Shown here: positions 14,060 through 22,963 of the stretch, piece by piece | Numbering within the stretch: the stretch's first letter is position 1 | How the letters are laid out: every line of letters starts with the position of its first letter | Virus record (IMG/VR): IMGVR_UViG_3300035182_000918 | Coordinates: 1-63,998 of that record | Direction: 5' to 3' (one strand) | Origin: a virus | DNA length: 63,998 nucleotides | Translations under genes and position numbers: made by a program | The notes under the pieces: generated by a model | Seen by the model: the letters and a program-made list of their open reading frames with translations, nothing else | The model's database searches: none | What the model was told of the DNA's origin: nothing

Positions 14060-15732
14060 ACAAACAAGAGATGCTTGAAGCCATAGAAAGACTAAAAAGC
14101 AAATTATCCTACAACAAGGAGTATCTACGACAGAAATATAGCTACTACTACTTCGGAACACCTACAAATTTTCCCGCCAAAGTAAATAATATTTTCTCAA
14201 CCGTCAACCAGCTTGAGAGTTTAATCTTCAGTGCTGACCACTTAATACTTGAGCCAAGACTTGATGACAGCTTGGACGAAACAGAAAGCAAAGAGTTCGT
14301 TGAGAAAATTGTTAGTAAATTAGCCGATGTTATTAGTGAAGATTTTAGGAACACAAAATCAGACGACGAGTTAAGCAAAATTATTCTTGATTCTTTAATT
14401 ACTAAAAATGGCTTTGGTAAAATTATATATAACTCTGAAGGGTTTTGGGAGACACCAAAGGTAATCCGATTAAACCCCTACAATGTGGCTGTCGGTTATG
14501 ATAGCTTTAATATACGAGACTTATCTCAAATTATTATGCACCGAACTTATATGACAGCAAGAGAGTTTGAGGTTAGGTATCCTGATTCTTACAAAAAGCT
14601 GAAAACAAAACAGAGAAAAGAAATGGCTGAACAAACTTCAGAAGACATCAATCAAGATTTAGCAATTAAGCTTTTACCAGCCACTCCAACACAAACAGGT
14701 GGTCAAATCCCTTATCAGATTAAACCAGACCAGACTGGAGTAGTTAACAGACAGCCAGTATTTGATTTAGTTGAAATGGTTGAGTTATGGTATTACAACT
14801 TTGACGATGATAATATTGAACACAAAAATAAGTGGGTTGAGAATATTATTGTTGATGATTTAGTTTTGGAAACAAGATATCATATGGCCAATCCATTCTT
14901 CTCAATAATAACACTGGATTATGCGACAGATGAATATGGGTATTCCGTTATTAGCTTAATTGAAAGCATTCAAGACGCAATGGAAGATATATACGAAGAT
15001 GTTCAAAGTGCACGAAAAAGGCTAATTAACCCACCAGTCTTAATATCAGGATTTGGTATTAACCCTGAAGTAAAAGACGAAATAGAAAGAGCAATTAAAA
15101 CACCAGGCAGTGTAGAAACTGTTGATGCACAAGGCGTTAAAATTGACACATATGAGTCTAAAATACAACCACAGGTTGCAATGGAAGAAAAACAAACACT
15201 TGAACAAGATGCACAAAAAGTCTTAAGTATGACAAGCATAATGCAAGGTGTTCCTGCAAAGAATGTAAGGTCAGCAAGCTATGCACAAATCTTAAGTCAG
15301 TTTTCATCGGCACCTATTAAGAAGATTGCCGTTAAAATAGAAAAACAGGTTGAGGATATGTTTAACACTCTTGCTGAAATCTATATACAAGCCTCAACTA
15401 TAAAATACAAGATGTTACTAAAAAACGAAACACTTACATTCAATTTTTCTAATTTAAGTTTGATTAATTGGGGTAGGATTTGCGTATATGCACATTCAAC
15501 AAGCCCAATCATAGAAGAGCAAAATCAAATGCTATTAATGCAGTTAGCAGATATGGGTATAATACCAAAAGAGATTTTAGTAGAGGTTTTGGATTTACCG
15601 TTTAAAGATAGAATTTTGGCATATCTTAAAAAACAAGAAATGGAACAACAAGCAATGGCAATGTCACAGCAACATATGGAAGAGGCAAAGAAACTGGGAG
15701 ATATGAAAAAAGATGCTGAAAAGAAAAAGTAG
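14056..15732 (+). CDS. Portal protein
   Basis: A 558-residue protein with the size, position and character of a podovirus-type portal. It has an alpha/beta N-terminal half, a conserved central segment (NPPVLISGFG, then PGSVETVDAQGVKI) and a long helical region (KNVRSASYAQILSQFSSAPI, then EKQVEDMFNTLAEIYIQA), followed by a Gln/Met/Lys-rich tail. Portals form the dodecameric DNA gate where terminase docks. Genome B has 56646-58322 with few differences. Confidence 0.8.
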   Translation: MNKQEMLEAIERLKSKLSYNKEYLRQKYSYYYFGTPTNFPAKVNNIFSTVNQLESLIFSADHLILEPRLDDSLDETESKEFVEKIVSKLADVISEDFRNTKSDDELSKIILDSLITKNGFGKIIYNSEGFWETPKVIRLNPYNVAVGYDSFNIRDLSQIIMHRTYMTAREFEVRYPDSYKKLKTKQRKEMAEQTSEDINQDLAIKLLPATPTQTGGQIPYQIKPDQTGVVNRQPVFDLVEMVELWYYNFDDDNIEHKNKWVENIIVDDLVLETRYHMANPFFSIITLDYATDEYGYSVISLIESIQDAMEDIYEDVQSARKRLINPPVLISGFGINPEVKDEIERAIKTPGSVETVDAQGVKIDTYESKIQPQVAMEEKQTLEQDAQKVLSMTSIMQGVPAKNVRSASYAQILSQFSSAPIKKIAVKIEKQVEDMFNTLAEIYIQASTIKYKMLLKNETLTFNFSNLSLINWGRICVYAHSTSPIIEEQNQMLLMQLADMGIIPKEILVEVLDLPFKDRILAYLKKQEMEQQAMAMSQQHMEEAKKLGDMKKDAEKKK

Positions 15733-15740
15733 TTCTTTAT

Positions 15741-15911
15741 TTCCTTACAAAGGTGGGCAACTCTCGTGTAAGGAAAAATTCAGTGAGGAGGTGCCAAATG
15801 TTGGTAGCCGAGAAAAGGGGTCGCAAGGTAAAAAGATAGTCTGTAAAACAGCTATCTCGGGTGTGCTACTCAAAGGGGCTACTTCGGTAGTCCCCGCTTT
15901 AGACTAATTAT
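15741..15911 (+). ncRNA. Candidate structured RNA element with leader peptide
   Basis: The 190-bp gap between portal and fibre genes is strongly conserved with genome B (58331-58502) and folds well. Elements are TTCCTTAC/GTAAGGAA (15741-15775), GTAGC/GCTAC (15804-15869), CCGAGA/TCTCGG (15808-15860), AGATAG-CTG/CAG-CTATCT (15834-15857) and a TTCG-capped hairpin (15871-15900). In genome A the second and third stems compete for TCT. In genome B one inserted T lets both form. The same indel shifts the reading frame, so this is not one protein. Role unknown. Confidence 0.6.
15798..15839 (+). CDS. Possible 13-residue leader peptide
   Basis: An AGGAGGTG site at ideal spacing precedes ATG and the peptide MLVAEKRGRKVKR. 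It is identical in genome B (58388-58429) and lies inside the structured element. Translation through it would open the early stems, so an attenuation-like role is conceivable. Confidence 0.45.
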   Translation: MLVAEKRGRKVKR

Positions 15912-15923
15912 GGAGGTTTTTAG

Positions 15924-17180
15924 ATGATTGGAAAAGAATATACACTACAAAACATAGATAACAATTCAAATGGAATAACCTATAAAGGCTATACTGCAAC
16001 AAGTGGCGAATGGTGTATTATAGCTGATGACGGAACAAACCAAAGGGCTGCTTATGGTCCAAAAGGCTATTCATCTGCTTGGGCAAACCGAGTGGGGTTT
16101 ATGTATGCACAGGAAGCCCCAAAAAACTTGTATATTAGCACAACTGGTGCAAGTGCTAATTCAATAGCTATGTATGACACTAATATACAAAAGTTAGTTC
16201 CTGCTACAGCTTATATCAATTTTGATACTACCAGCACCAAGATTGGTTATTTAACTCTCCAAAACAATACCACAGGTAATTACAATACTGCTATTGGTGC
16301 TATAGTTCTCCTAAACAATACCACAGGTAGTGGCAATACTGCTATTGGTTCTTTAGCTATAGAATACAATACTACAGGTCACGACAATACTGCTATTGGT
16401 GTTACCGCTCTCCAAAACAATACTACAGGTTACGACAATACTGTTATTGGCGTTGCAGCTCTCCAAAACAATACTACAAGTGGTTACAATACTGCTATTG
16501 GTGTTTCAACTCTCCTTGATTTAGGTTCACCACAAACAGCAGGAAGTTTTAATATTGGAACAAGTTACACTATACAATCAATAGGAACCACTGATTTTAC
16601 CCTCATTGGAGCATCTTCCAATACGGTAGGAGTAACATTTACAGCAACTGGAGTGGGTTCAGGAACAGGAACGGCTACTCCTAATAGTATAAACAACAAT
16701 ACTGCAATTGGATATAATGCAGGTAGAGGGATTATTTACGGCACAGGAAACACTATTGTTGGTGCTAATGTAACTGGATTGTCTGCAGGATTGACAAACA
16801 ATATTATCTTAGGAAATGGAACTGGAACAATAAAAGCACAACACGATGGCACCAATTGGACTTTAACAGGAAACGTCAATACAACTGGTGCATTAAATTG
16901 TAATTTAATTACAACCCTTACAGGCACAACCGCAGGAAGCGTCAAGTGGTCGCAGTATATGCAGGGTCAATTCAAGGCTTTTGCAGCACAGTTTTTGAGT
17001 TATGAAAACAATACAACTACATCACAGACTATTACATTCCCAACGTCCTTTGTAAATACACCAGTAGTAGTGACAAATACTACAGGATTAACAATTACAG
17101 TAACTACAACAACTCTAACAATAGGTGCACCCAACAATACTACAACCTACAGTGGTATTGTAAAGGTAGAGGGATTTTAA
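15924..17180 (+). CDS. Fibre or spike protein with NTAIG beta-roll repeats, 418 aa
   Basis: Three parts are visible. The N-terminus (about 1-95) is shared with genome B. The centre (about 100-300) has at least five repeats of about 17 residues of the type NNTTGNYNTAIG, as in trimeric YadA-like beta-rolls, plus a segment (IQSIGTTDFTLIGASSNTVG) of a kind frequent in phage fibres. The C-terminus (about 315-418) is again shared (LTGTTAGSVKWSQYMQGQF). It probably binds the host surface as a trimer. The centre is replaced in genome B. Confidence 0.75.
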   Translation: MIGKEYTLQNIDNNSNGITYKGYTATSGEWCIIADDGTNQRAAYGPKGYSSAWANRVGFMYAQEAPKNLYISTTGASANSIAMYDTNIQKLVPATAYINFDTTSTKIGYLTLQNNTTGNYNTAIGAIVLLNNTTGSGNTAIGSLAIEYNTTGHDNTAIGVTALQNNTTGYDNTVIGVAALQNNTTSGYNTAIGVSTLLDLGSPQTAGSFNIGTSYTIQSIGTTDFTLIGASSNTVGVTFTATGVGSGTGTATPNSINNNTAIGYNAGRGIIYGTGNTIVGANVTGLSAGLTNNIILGNGTGTIKAQHDGTNWTLTGNVNTTGALNCNLITTLTGTTAGSVKWSQYMQGQFKAFAAQFLSYENNTTTSQTITFPTSFVNTPVVVTNTTGLTITVTTTTLTIGAPNNTTTYSGIVKVEGF

Positions 17181-17195
17181 TTTTTAGGAGGTCTT

Positions 17196-17510
17196 ATGTC
17201 AGCAACAATCACAGTAACGAAATTAATTCAATATCCACCAGTAAACCCAGATAAGTGGATAGTTGGTTTTACTACAGATGTAGGAAATGGTAATCAATTT
17301 TATCTTGAAACAAGCGTTGGTTTGGCTTCAGCAAAAACAAGTCAAGAAGTGGTGGATATTGCGCTAAATCAATTAGCAGACACTATTAACAACCAAATTG
17401 CAAGTATGCAAACAGCACCGCCGTTGATTGGGAGCACGGTTAAATTACCAACAACATCAACAACTACTGAAACCACAACTGCTACAACAAGTAGCACACC
17501 AACAGCATAG
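17196..17510 (+). CDS. Small virion-associated protein, 104 aa, unknown
   Basis: MSATITVTKLIQYPPVNPDK opens a beta-rich protein with a Thr/Ser-rich tail (TTSTTTETTTATTSSTPTA). The genome B copy is 59391-59705. It lies between two fibre-like genes and may decorate the fibre or head. Confidence 0.7.
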   Translation: MSATITVTKLIQYPPVNPDKWIVGFTTDVGNGNQFYLETSVGLASAKTSQEVVDIALNQLADTINNQIASMQTAPPLIGSTVKLPTTSTTTETTTATTSSTPTA

Positions 17511-17518
17511 GAGGGAAA

Positions 17519-18028
17519 ATGGCAGGTTTACAGGATATTCTAAAAAGTGGTGGAGGTGCTGGAATGCCACCACAGGGCGGTCAACCACCAATGGGTGGAC
17601 CAGATATGGGTGGAGCACCACAATCTCCATTAGCAGGCAATCCACTTGCAGCTGCAGGAGCAATAGGAACAGGTGGGCTTCAGAAATTAGCTTCAGCAAT
17701 AGTAGCCGCTATTATTAGGGTTTTGGATTTTATACTACCAATTTTTGGAACAAATAGCAAAGAGGGTAACAAGATATTATCGGCTATTCGTGGGCTTCAA
17801 GAGGTAGCTGGAGATGCAAAAGCAACTGATGTAATGGCAGCTATTCAAACACTGGTATCAAGTCTACCAGCCAATATGCAAGGGGCAAATCCATTATCGG
17901 GTATAACAGGTATATTACAAGGTGGTGGACAAGGACAACCGCAAGGCGGACAAATGGGTGGAGCACCAGGTATGCCACCACAAGGTGGCGACATACAATC
18001 TTTAATGCAATCACAAGGAGGAATGTAA
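17519..18028 (+). CDS. Gly/Pro/Gln-rich protein with hydrophobic core, 169 aa
   Basis: Both ends are low-complexity Gly-Met-Pro-Gln sequence (GGQPPMGGPDMGGAPQSP and GGQGQPQGGQMGGAPGMPPQ). The middle (LAAAGAIGTGG to ATDVMAAIQTLV) is helical and hydrophobic. It could be a membrane-interacting virion protein. The genome B copy (59714-60223) is nearly identical. Confidence 0.7.
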   Translation: MAGLQDILKSGGGAGMPPQGGQPPMGGPDMGGAPQSPLAGNPLAAAGAIGTGGLQKLASAIVAAIIRVLDFILPIFGTNSKEGNKILSAIRGLQEVAGDAKATDVMAAIQTLVSSLPANMQGANPLSGITGILQGGGQGQPQGGQMGGAPGMPPQGGDIQSLMQSQGGM

Positions 18029-18029
18029 A

Positions 18030-18212
18030 ATGGCAAATGAAAAAGGCAACGAGCTGGCTTCGTTTAGCAAAGTCAAAGTTAATCCAGAAAGACCGTATTC
18101 ATCTCACAACCCGCAATACAAAGACCCAAGTAGGGTAAGAGACGTAGATGAGTATGGCTGGAAACCAAACAAAAATGCTAAACCCTACTGGGGTGAAAAG
18201 AAAGACGAGTAG
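18030..18212 (+). CDS. Small basic protein, 60 aa
   Basis: MANEKGNELASFSKVKVNPE starts a polar, probably disordered protein conserved at 60225-60407. AGGAGGAATGTAAA lies upstream. Function unknown. Confidence 0.65.
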   Translation: MANEKGNELASFSKVKVNPERPYSSHNPQYKDPSRVRDVDEYGWKPNKNAKPYWGEKKDE

Positions 18213-18247
18213 GCATTTTGCCTACTCTGTTCTTTTAGAGGTGCAAT

Positions 18248-18394
18248 ATGCCAATACCAAAAAAGAGAAAAAAAGAGACAACAAGTGAATGGCGAAGCAG
18301 GATAGTAAAGAAAGAAATAGAAGCGGGTAAGCCACAAAAACAAGCTGTGGCTATAGCTTATAGTATAACCAAGAAAAAGAAAAGGAGAAAGTAA
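18248..18394 (+). CDS. Very basic small protein, 48 aa
   Basis: MPIPKKRKKETTSEWRSRIV, then KEIEAGKPQKQAVAIAYSIT and a Lys/Arg tail. The GKPQKQAVAIAYS core resembles a short conserved phage protein found near head genes. Its stop abuts the next start. Conserved at 60439-60585. It may bind DNA; function unknown. Confidence 0.7.
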   Translation: MPIPKKRKKETTSEWRSRIVKKEIEAGKPQKQAVAIAYSITKKKKRRK

Positions 18395-19444
18395 ATGGCT
18401 ATTACTATTCCAAATGTAATAAACAACATTTCCAGTTCACAAATAGTAACACAAAGTGGACAAGCTTGCATTCCTGCTAATTTGATAGACGCTAACTTTC
18501 AAGCTTTAGCAAACCCTGTAAACCCCGTTATTTCTGTTACTGGTAGTATATCCTTATTAACAGCAAATAGCGGTAATATATATGAGCTAAATGCCCCAAG
18601 TGCTAATGCGACAATAACTCTTCCAACACCAACAAATGGGTTCAATGCTATTTTTGTTGGTAATAATTCTTCAAGTTATACTTATACTTTTTCAGCTTCA
18701 AGTGGTAGTATTCTTTGGAATAATACCTCAAGTGCAAGTGTAACACCAAACACTACAAGTGGAGTTTATTTTTTAGTGTCAGATGGAACCAATTACATAC
18801 TAAATTCTTATAGTGATATTACTGGTGTTACTTCGGGAACTTATGGTAGTAATACTCAAATATCTCAAATAACTGTTGATGCAAAAGGTAGAGTAACAAG
18901 CGCAACAGCACTGTCATTGTTTACAGCACAAAACACTGCAGTCTTTACCTCTTCTGGTTCTTGGACTGTTCCACAAGGTGTAACTAAAATATTAGTAAGC
19001 GGTTGTGGTGGTGGAGGTGGTGGTGGAGGAAGTTATAGTGGTGCTTCTGGATATGGTGGTTTAGCGGGACTATCTACTATAAAACAATCTATTTCAGTAA
19101 CACCAGGTCATACATTAACGATTACTATAGGAGCAGGTGGAACAGGTGGGGCACCTGGGGCGGTCAATAATGGTGGGAGAGGTGGAGATACAACTTTAGT
19201 AGATAGCAATACATCTACTACTCTATTAACTCTTTCGGGTAGGGGGGATACTTTTATGATAATATCAGGTGGTGGATGTGCTGCAGTAGGCGAAGGGGGA
19301 GTGTTTGGAACAAGTCCTTTGGTTGTCTGCTCGGATAATGGACACCCTGGAAATGGATATGGAGCGGGGGGTGGTGGTGCATCTGGTGATGCTTCTCGCA
19401 CAGGTGGCAACGGTGCGCCTGGTATTCTAATTATAGAGTGGTAG
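18395..19444 (+). CDS. Fibre/adhesin with glycine-rich C-terminal domain, 349 aa
   Basis: The N-terminal two thirds are beta-rich. FTSSGSWTVPQGVTKILVSG then opens a glycine-rich domain (about 210-349) ending GNGAPGILIIEW, a plan well known from phage fibre tips, where Gly-rich loops form the receptor-binding surface. Compared with 60586-61647 the Gly-rich loops differ strongly while their frame is conserved, as expected for host-range variation. Confidence 0.8.
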   Translation: MAITIPNVINNISSSQIVTQSGQACIPANLIDANFQALANPVNPVISVTGSISLLTANSGNIYELNAPSANATITLPTPTNGFNAIFVGNNSSSYTYTFSASSGSILWNNTSSASVTPNTTSGVYFLVSDGTNYILNSYSDITGVTSGTYGSNTQISQITVDAKGRVTSATALSLFTAQNTAVFTSSGSWTVPQGVTKILVSGCGGGGGGGGSYSGASGYGGLAGLSTIKQSISVTPGHTLTITIGAGGTGGAPGAVNNGGRGGDTTLVDSNTSTTLLTLSGRGDTFMIISGGGCAAVGEGGVFGTSPLVVCSDNGHPGNGYGAGGGGASGDASRTGGNGAPGILIIEW

Positions 19445-19454
19445 GAGAAATAAA

Positions 19455-20057
19455 ATGAGAGTAGCTTGTTTAGACAGTAATAACAATATAATCAATACAA
19501 TTGAAGTGAAAGACTTAAACTCTATACCAGATTTCATAGGTGTAGATAGTAATAATAACCCAATTCATAAAAATCAAGCAGTTAACTTTGTAAAAATACC
19601 AGATGTTATTCAAGTTGACCCAAACAATACTTATGTTTGGCTTGATGAAAAAGGTAATTTACAAACTCAATATATACCTGCATTAGCACCAAAGAATGCA
19701 CTAAAAGTAAATAACTACGGTCATTCTAATTTACCGCTTAATACCCTAATAACTATTGACAACGGAACAATAATACAAAACACAGAACAACAAATATTAC
19801 AAAATTTACAAAAACAAAAGTTACAAAATCTTTCCATTTATGTTGCATCACTTTTGCAACCAACAGATTATATAATTATAAAAATGGCTGAATCACAATT
19901 AACAAATAATAATATACCACCAGGATTACAGACTAAATATGCGAATCAATTACAGCAAAGAGCAAATATTAGAAAATGGAATGATGATATGGAGCAAGCA
20001 ATAAACAACGCGACAACCATAGAACAATTGCTTGCTATTAATATAGAGTATAATTAA
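19455..20057 (+). CDS. Tail-fibre assembly/chaperone-like protein, 200 aa
   Basis: The N-terminal part is beta-rich. The C-terminal part (LLQPTDYIIIKMAESQLTNN, then RANIRKWNDDMEQAINNA) resembles the helical end of tail-fibre assembly proteins, which have a T-D-Y/W-x-x-x-K/R-x-x-E pattern. It directly follows the Gly-rich adhesin, the usual place for its chaperone. Genome B has 61664-62266. Confidence 0.6.
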   Translation: MRVACLDSNNNIINTIEVKDLNSIPDFIGVDSNNNPIHKNQAVNFVKIPDVIQVDPNNTYVWLDEKGNLQTQYIPALAPKNALKVNNYGHSNLPLNTLITIDNGTIIQNTEQQILQNLQKQKLQNLSIYVASLLQPTDYIIIKMAESQLTNNNIPPGLQTKYANQLQQRANIRKWNDDMEQAINNATTIEQLLAINIEYN

Positions 20058-20071
20058 AAGGAGGAACAATA

Positions 20072-20626
20072 ATGCAAATAACACAAGAAGAGTTAGATTT
20101 GTTAGACCCAGAAACACAGCAAAAAATACTTGCTATGACGCAGGAGTATGAACAGGCGACAAAGGTTAAAAACGAACTGCAGGATTTTATGAACAAGGTT
20201 TACTCTAACCCGCAGTTAAAACAGCAGTTTGAACAAGTGGTGAAACAAGTAGACCCAAATGTAGAACTTCCAAAAAGTCCTATTGAAAGTTATATTGACC
20301 CAATCAAACAAGAGTTTGAAGCATTTAAACAAGAACAAGCAAGAAAGGAACTAAAAGCACGATTGGAAGCAAAGGCAAGACAACTTGGTATTGCACCAGA
20401 AGAGTATCCAAAAATAGATGAAATTATGGCTCAAAAGAAAATGCTTGATATGGAATCCGCTATGGAATACTATGCAGCGGTTAGGGACAGGAGTAGAGGG
20501 TTAACAACAAGTGTTGCTGACAATGATATATTGTCAAATGTTAACAAACAGGCAGAAATATATGACTTAAACACGGCAAAACAAAAAGCACTTGAAAAAA
20601 TTAGATACATACAAGGAGGATTTTAA
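20072..20626 (+). CDS. Putative capsid scaffolding protein
   Basis: A 184-residue acidic, almost entirely helical protein (LLDPETQQKILAMTQEYEQA), placed two genes before the major capsid gene, as scaffolds usually are. The genome B version (62279-62833) is nearly identical. Confidence 0.7.
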   Translation: MQITQEELDLLDPETQQKILAMTQEYEQATKVKNELQDFMNKVYSNPQLKQQFEQVVKQVDPNVELPKSPIESYIDPIKQEFEAFKQEQARKELKARLEAKARQLGIAPEEYPKIDEIMAQKKMLDMESAMEYYAAVRDRSRGLTTSVADNDILSNVNKQAEIYDLNTAKQKALEKIRYIQGGF

Positions 20627-20628
20627 AA

Positions 20629-20919
20629 ATGGCTAACAAAGTCAATTTCGGGGTAACGGGCACAGGTGGGGATTATTTAGGAACACCTATAACATTGAGT
20701 ATTTCGGCAAGTTCAAGTCAGGTTATTACACAAAAAGGCTACTACTATGTATTGCCTGATACAAACGGCACACTGCAAATGAATGTAAACAGCACTTGGA
20801 CAAATATGGCAACAGCGGGAAACGGTGGATTAATTTACAGCGATGGAGCAAGTTTTAGGATATCAGCAAATGCTAGTGGAAGCACAACTAAACTTGTTCA
20901 AGCATTATACTTACATTAA
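20629..20919 (+). CDS. Putative head decoration protein, 96 aa
   Basis: A small beta-rich protein (VNFGVTGTGGDYLGTPITLS, ending KLVQALYLH) between scaffold and capsid genes. Size and position fit a capsid-stabilising decoration protein; there is no diagnostic motif. Conserved at 62836-63126. Confidence 0.6.
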   Translation: MANKVNFGVTGTGGDYLGTPITLSISASSSQVITQKGYYYVLPDTNGTLQMNVNSTWTNMATAGNGGLIYSDGASFRISANASGSTTKLVQALYLH

Positions 20920-20934
20920 AAGGGGGAATAAAGA

Positions 20935-22002
20935 ATGGCAGGCATAACAACCACTACAGGCACAGGTCCTTTAATAGGACAGGGATTTTATCCTACTTCG
21001 GCGCAGAGCGCACAGAACTATATCAATGTAATGCTTCCAGAGATAATGCCAAGCGTTATCTATGAAGGCGTTAGGAAGGCACGACCAACATTAAGGTTGC
21101 TGCTTAAAAAAACACAAAAACCACTAAAAGGTGGTTGGGCTCCAATTAATCAACCAGTGTCGTTTCAGACATTTGGTAACAACGGTAACTGGACAGGAAT
21201 GAGCGGTAGCTTCAATATCCCAACTATTACCAATCCAATACAAAACTTACAGTTCTTACCAGCACTGTATATCAACCCAATATCTTATCTCTTAACCGAA
21301 GAGGTAATGATGGATAGTCCTAATGCGGTAATAGATGTTGTTGCACAAAGGATTACAGACGCATATGAAACAATGTTTGATAACCTTAACTCAACAATAT
21401 TGGGAACAATGGGCACCAACTCGTTGCAAATGCAAGGGTTATATGATATCGTAGATAACGGAACAAACCAGTCATACTACGGTGGACTAACAAGAGCAAG
21501 CTATACATATCTGAACTCTAAAATATTCAGTTACTCTGCTGGTATATTCTCTTCAACACCAACGGCTTATCAGATAGTTCACAGATACTTGCTATCGTTC
21601 TTAAACGATACTAACTACAGAATACCTGATGTAGGTATTACATCATTTGCGGTATTTTCTGCATTAACAGAGTCAATGGCAAGTATAGAAAGGGTTCAAG
21701 TTCAAGACCCAGCAAGAATAGCTGACAGCAGGGATTGGGCAGTTCAGGTAGTAAGCGTAGATGGTGTTCCAATTCTACCAGACCCAAGCATATCAACAAA
21801 TACAATCTACTTCTTAAATCTCAACAAGCTTGAACTTGGAACAGTTCCACAGCTTAATTTCAAACTAACACCACCAGCAGACCTACAACCAACAGGACAG
21901 TTAGGCTTCGTTCAAACGGCATTGATAGCTGGGCAATTTTATTCATTTGAACCATCAGCACATTTTCAGCTAACGGGCTTCCCTGGAGTAACATTAGCAT
22001 AG
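20935..22002 (+). CDS. Major capsid protein
   Basis: A 355-residue protein with the length, position after the scaffold, and order expected of an HK97-fold capsid. Conserved features include LLLKKTQKPLKGGWAPINQP, a central helix (VIDVVAQRITDAYETMFDNL) and a C-terminal beta region (FYSFEPSAHFQLTGFPG). A strong GGGGG site precedes it. The second copy is cut by the window edge (63142-63998). Confidence 0.8.
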   Translation: MAGITTTTGTGPLIGQGFYPTSAQSAQNYINVMLPEIMPSVIYEGVRKARPTLRLLLKKTQKPLKGGWAPINQPVSFQTFGNNGNWTGMSGSFNIPTITNPIQNLQFLPALYINPISYLLTEEVMMDSPNAVIDVVAQRITDAYETMFDNLNSTILGTMGTNSLQMQGLYDIVDNGTNQSYYGGLTRASYTYLNSKIFSYSAGIFSSTPTAYQIVHRYLLSFLNDTNYRIPDVGITSFAVFSALTESMASIERVQVQDPARIADSRDWAVQVVSVDGVPILPDPSISTNTIYFLNLNKLELGTVPQLNFKLTPPADLQPTGQLGFVQTALIAGQFYSFEPSAHFQLTGFPGVTLA

Positions 22003-22050
22003 TAATAAAAATTTGGGTAGCACACCCATTTAAAAATTAAGGAGGTAGGT

Positions 22051-22404
22051 ATGTGGATTTACAACAAAACAAACAACGAATATAAAGTAAAATGGGGTTC
22101 TAAATATTACAAACTACAACCAAAAATGAATGAAATAGAAGACGAAATAGCAAAAGCATTTTTTGGTTACAATGTAGATATATACAACAGTGACCCAAAA
22201 GAAGCAGAAAAAGAAGCACAAAGACTTGTAGATATTATCAAGCAAAGATGGGCATTAGCAGGTGTTGAAATAAAAGATGACAGCTGGCTTGAGTTTAATG
22301 AACCAAACAGTAAGTGGCTTATATCTGATAGTCACGATGAAATAATTGATATGCTACAACCTGAAACACAAAAGGGAAAAGCGATAAATGGCAACCCTAA
22401 ATGA
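22051..22404 (+). CDS. Structural-region protein, 117 aa, unknown
   Basis: MWIYNKTNNEYKVKWGSKYY begins a charged protein that overlaps the next gene by 17 nt. The position after the capsid suggests a head completion role. No motif recognised. Confidence 0.65.
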   Translation: MWIYNKTNNEYKVKWGSKYYKLQPKMNEIEDEIAKAFFGYNVDIYNSDPKEAEKEAQRLVDIIKQRWALAGVEIKDDSWLEFNEPNSKWLISDSHDEIIDMLQPETQKGKAINGNPK

Positions 22405-22963
22405 TTATTTAACATTTGTTAGTAGTAAAATACCAACATATTCAGCTATTCCACAAGCTACTGTTATTAATGCAGTTAACGATGCACGAAACCAAGTAGC
22501 TTTGTGGACTGGTTGCACCAAAACAAAACTAACATTTAATTTAACACAAGGGACAAATACATACACATTAAGCAGTATATTTGGTAACCAAATATTAACA
22601 GGTATAATATCAATATGGCTCTGGATAGGAACATTTAAATATCCATTGCAAAAAGGTAGTATAGGTAATTACAATTGGGACTATCAGCAGTATCCTACTA
22701 CTTATTGGATAATATCACAGTCATTAAGAGTATACCCAACACCATCAAGTAATTACCCACTTGAAATATATTATACTTATCAACCACAAGCATTAAATTA
22801 TTCAACTGATGTTGATAATGATATACCGCAAGCATTTTATCAAACGGTTGGTCTTCTTGCTTCATCTTATACGGCTATTGCAGACGGTAATGCACAGTTA
22901 GGTCAACTATATGAACAAATGGCACAAAAGCAAGCTGAAGGCAATCATATAGGTAGGTGGTAA
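22388..22963 (+). CDS. Putative head-tail connector / tail tubular protein A-like
   Basis: A 191-residue protein starting MATLNDYLTFVSSKIPTYSA, with early helices and a later beta region (SLRVYPTPSSNYPLEIYYTY). Length, pattern and position resemble podovirus gp11-like adaptors that extend the portal. Confidence 0.55.
   Translation: MATLNDYLTFVSSKIPTYSAIPQATVINAVNDARNQVALWTGCTKTKLTFNLTQGTNTYTLSSIFGNQILTGIISIWLWIGTFKYPLQKGSIGNYNWDYQQYPTTYWIISQSLRVYPTPSSNYPLEIYYTYQPQALNYSTDVDNDIPQAFYQTVGLLASSYTAIADGNAQLGQLYEQMAQKQAEGNHIGRW

Noticed and set aside
15713-15907. 64-codon frame over the portal-fibre gap
   Set aside because: A single-base indel in genome B shifts the frame, and the start lies inside the portal gene; RNA structure explains the conservation better.
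17428-17718. Gln/Arg-rich frame overlapping 17196-18028
   Set aside because: Shadow of repetitive codons in the two real genes; no ribosome site.
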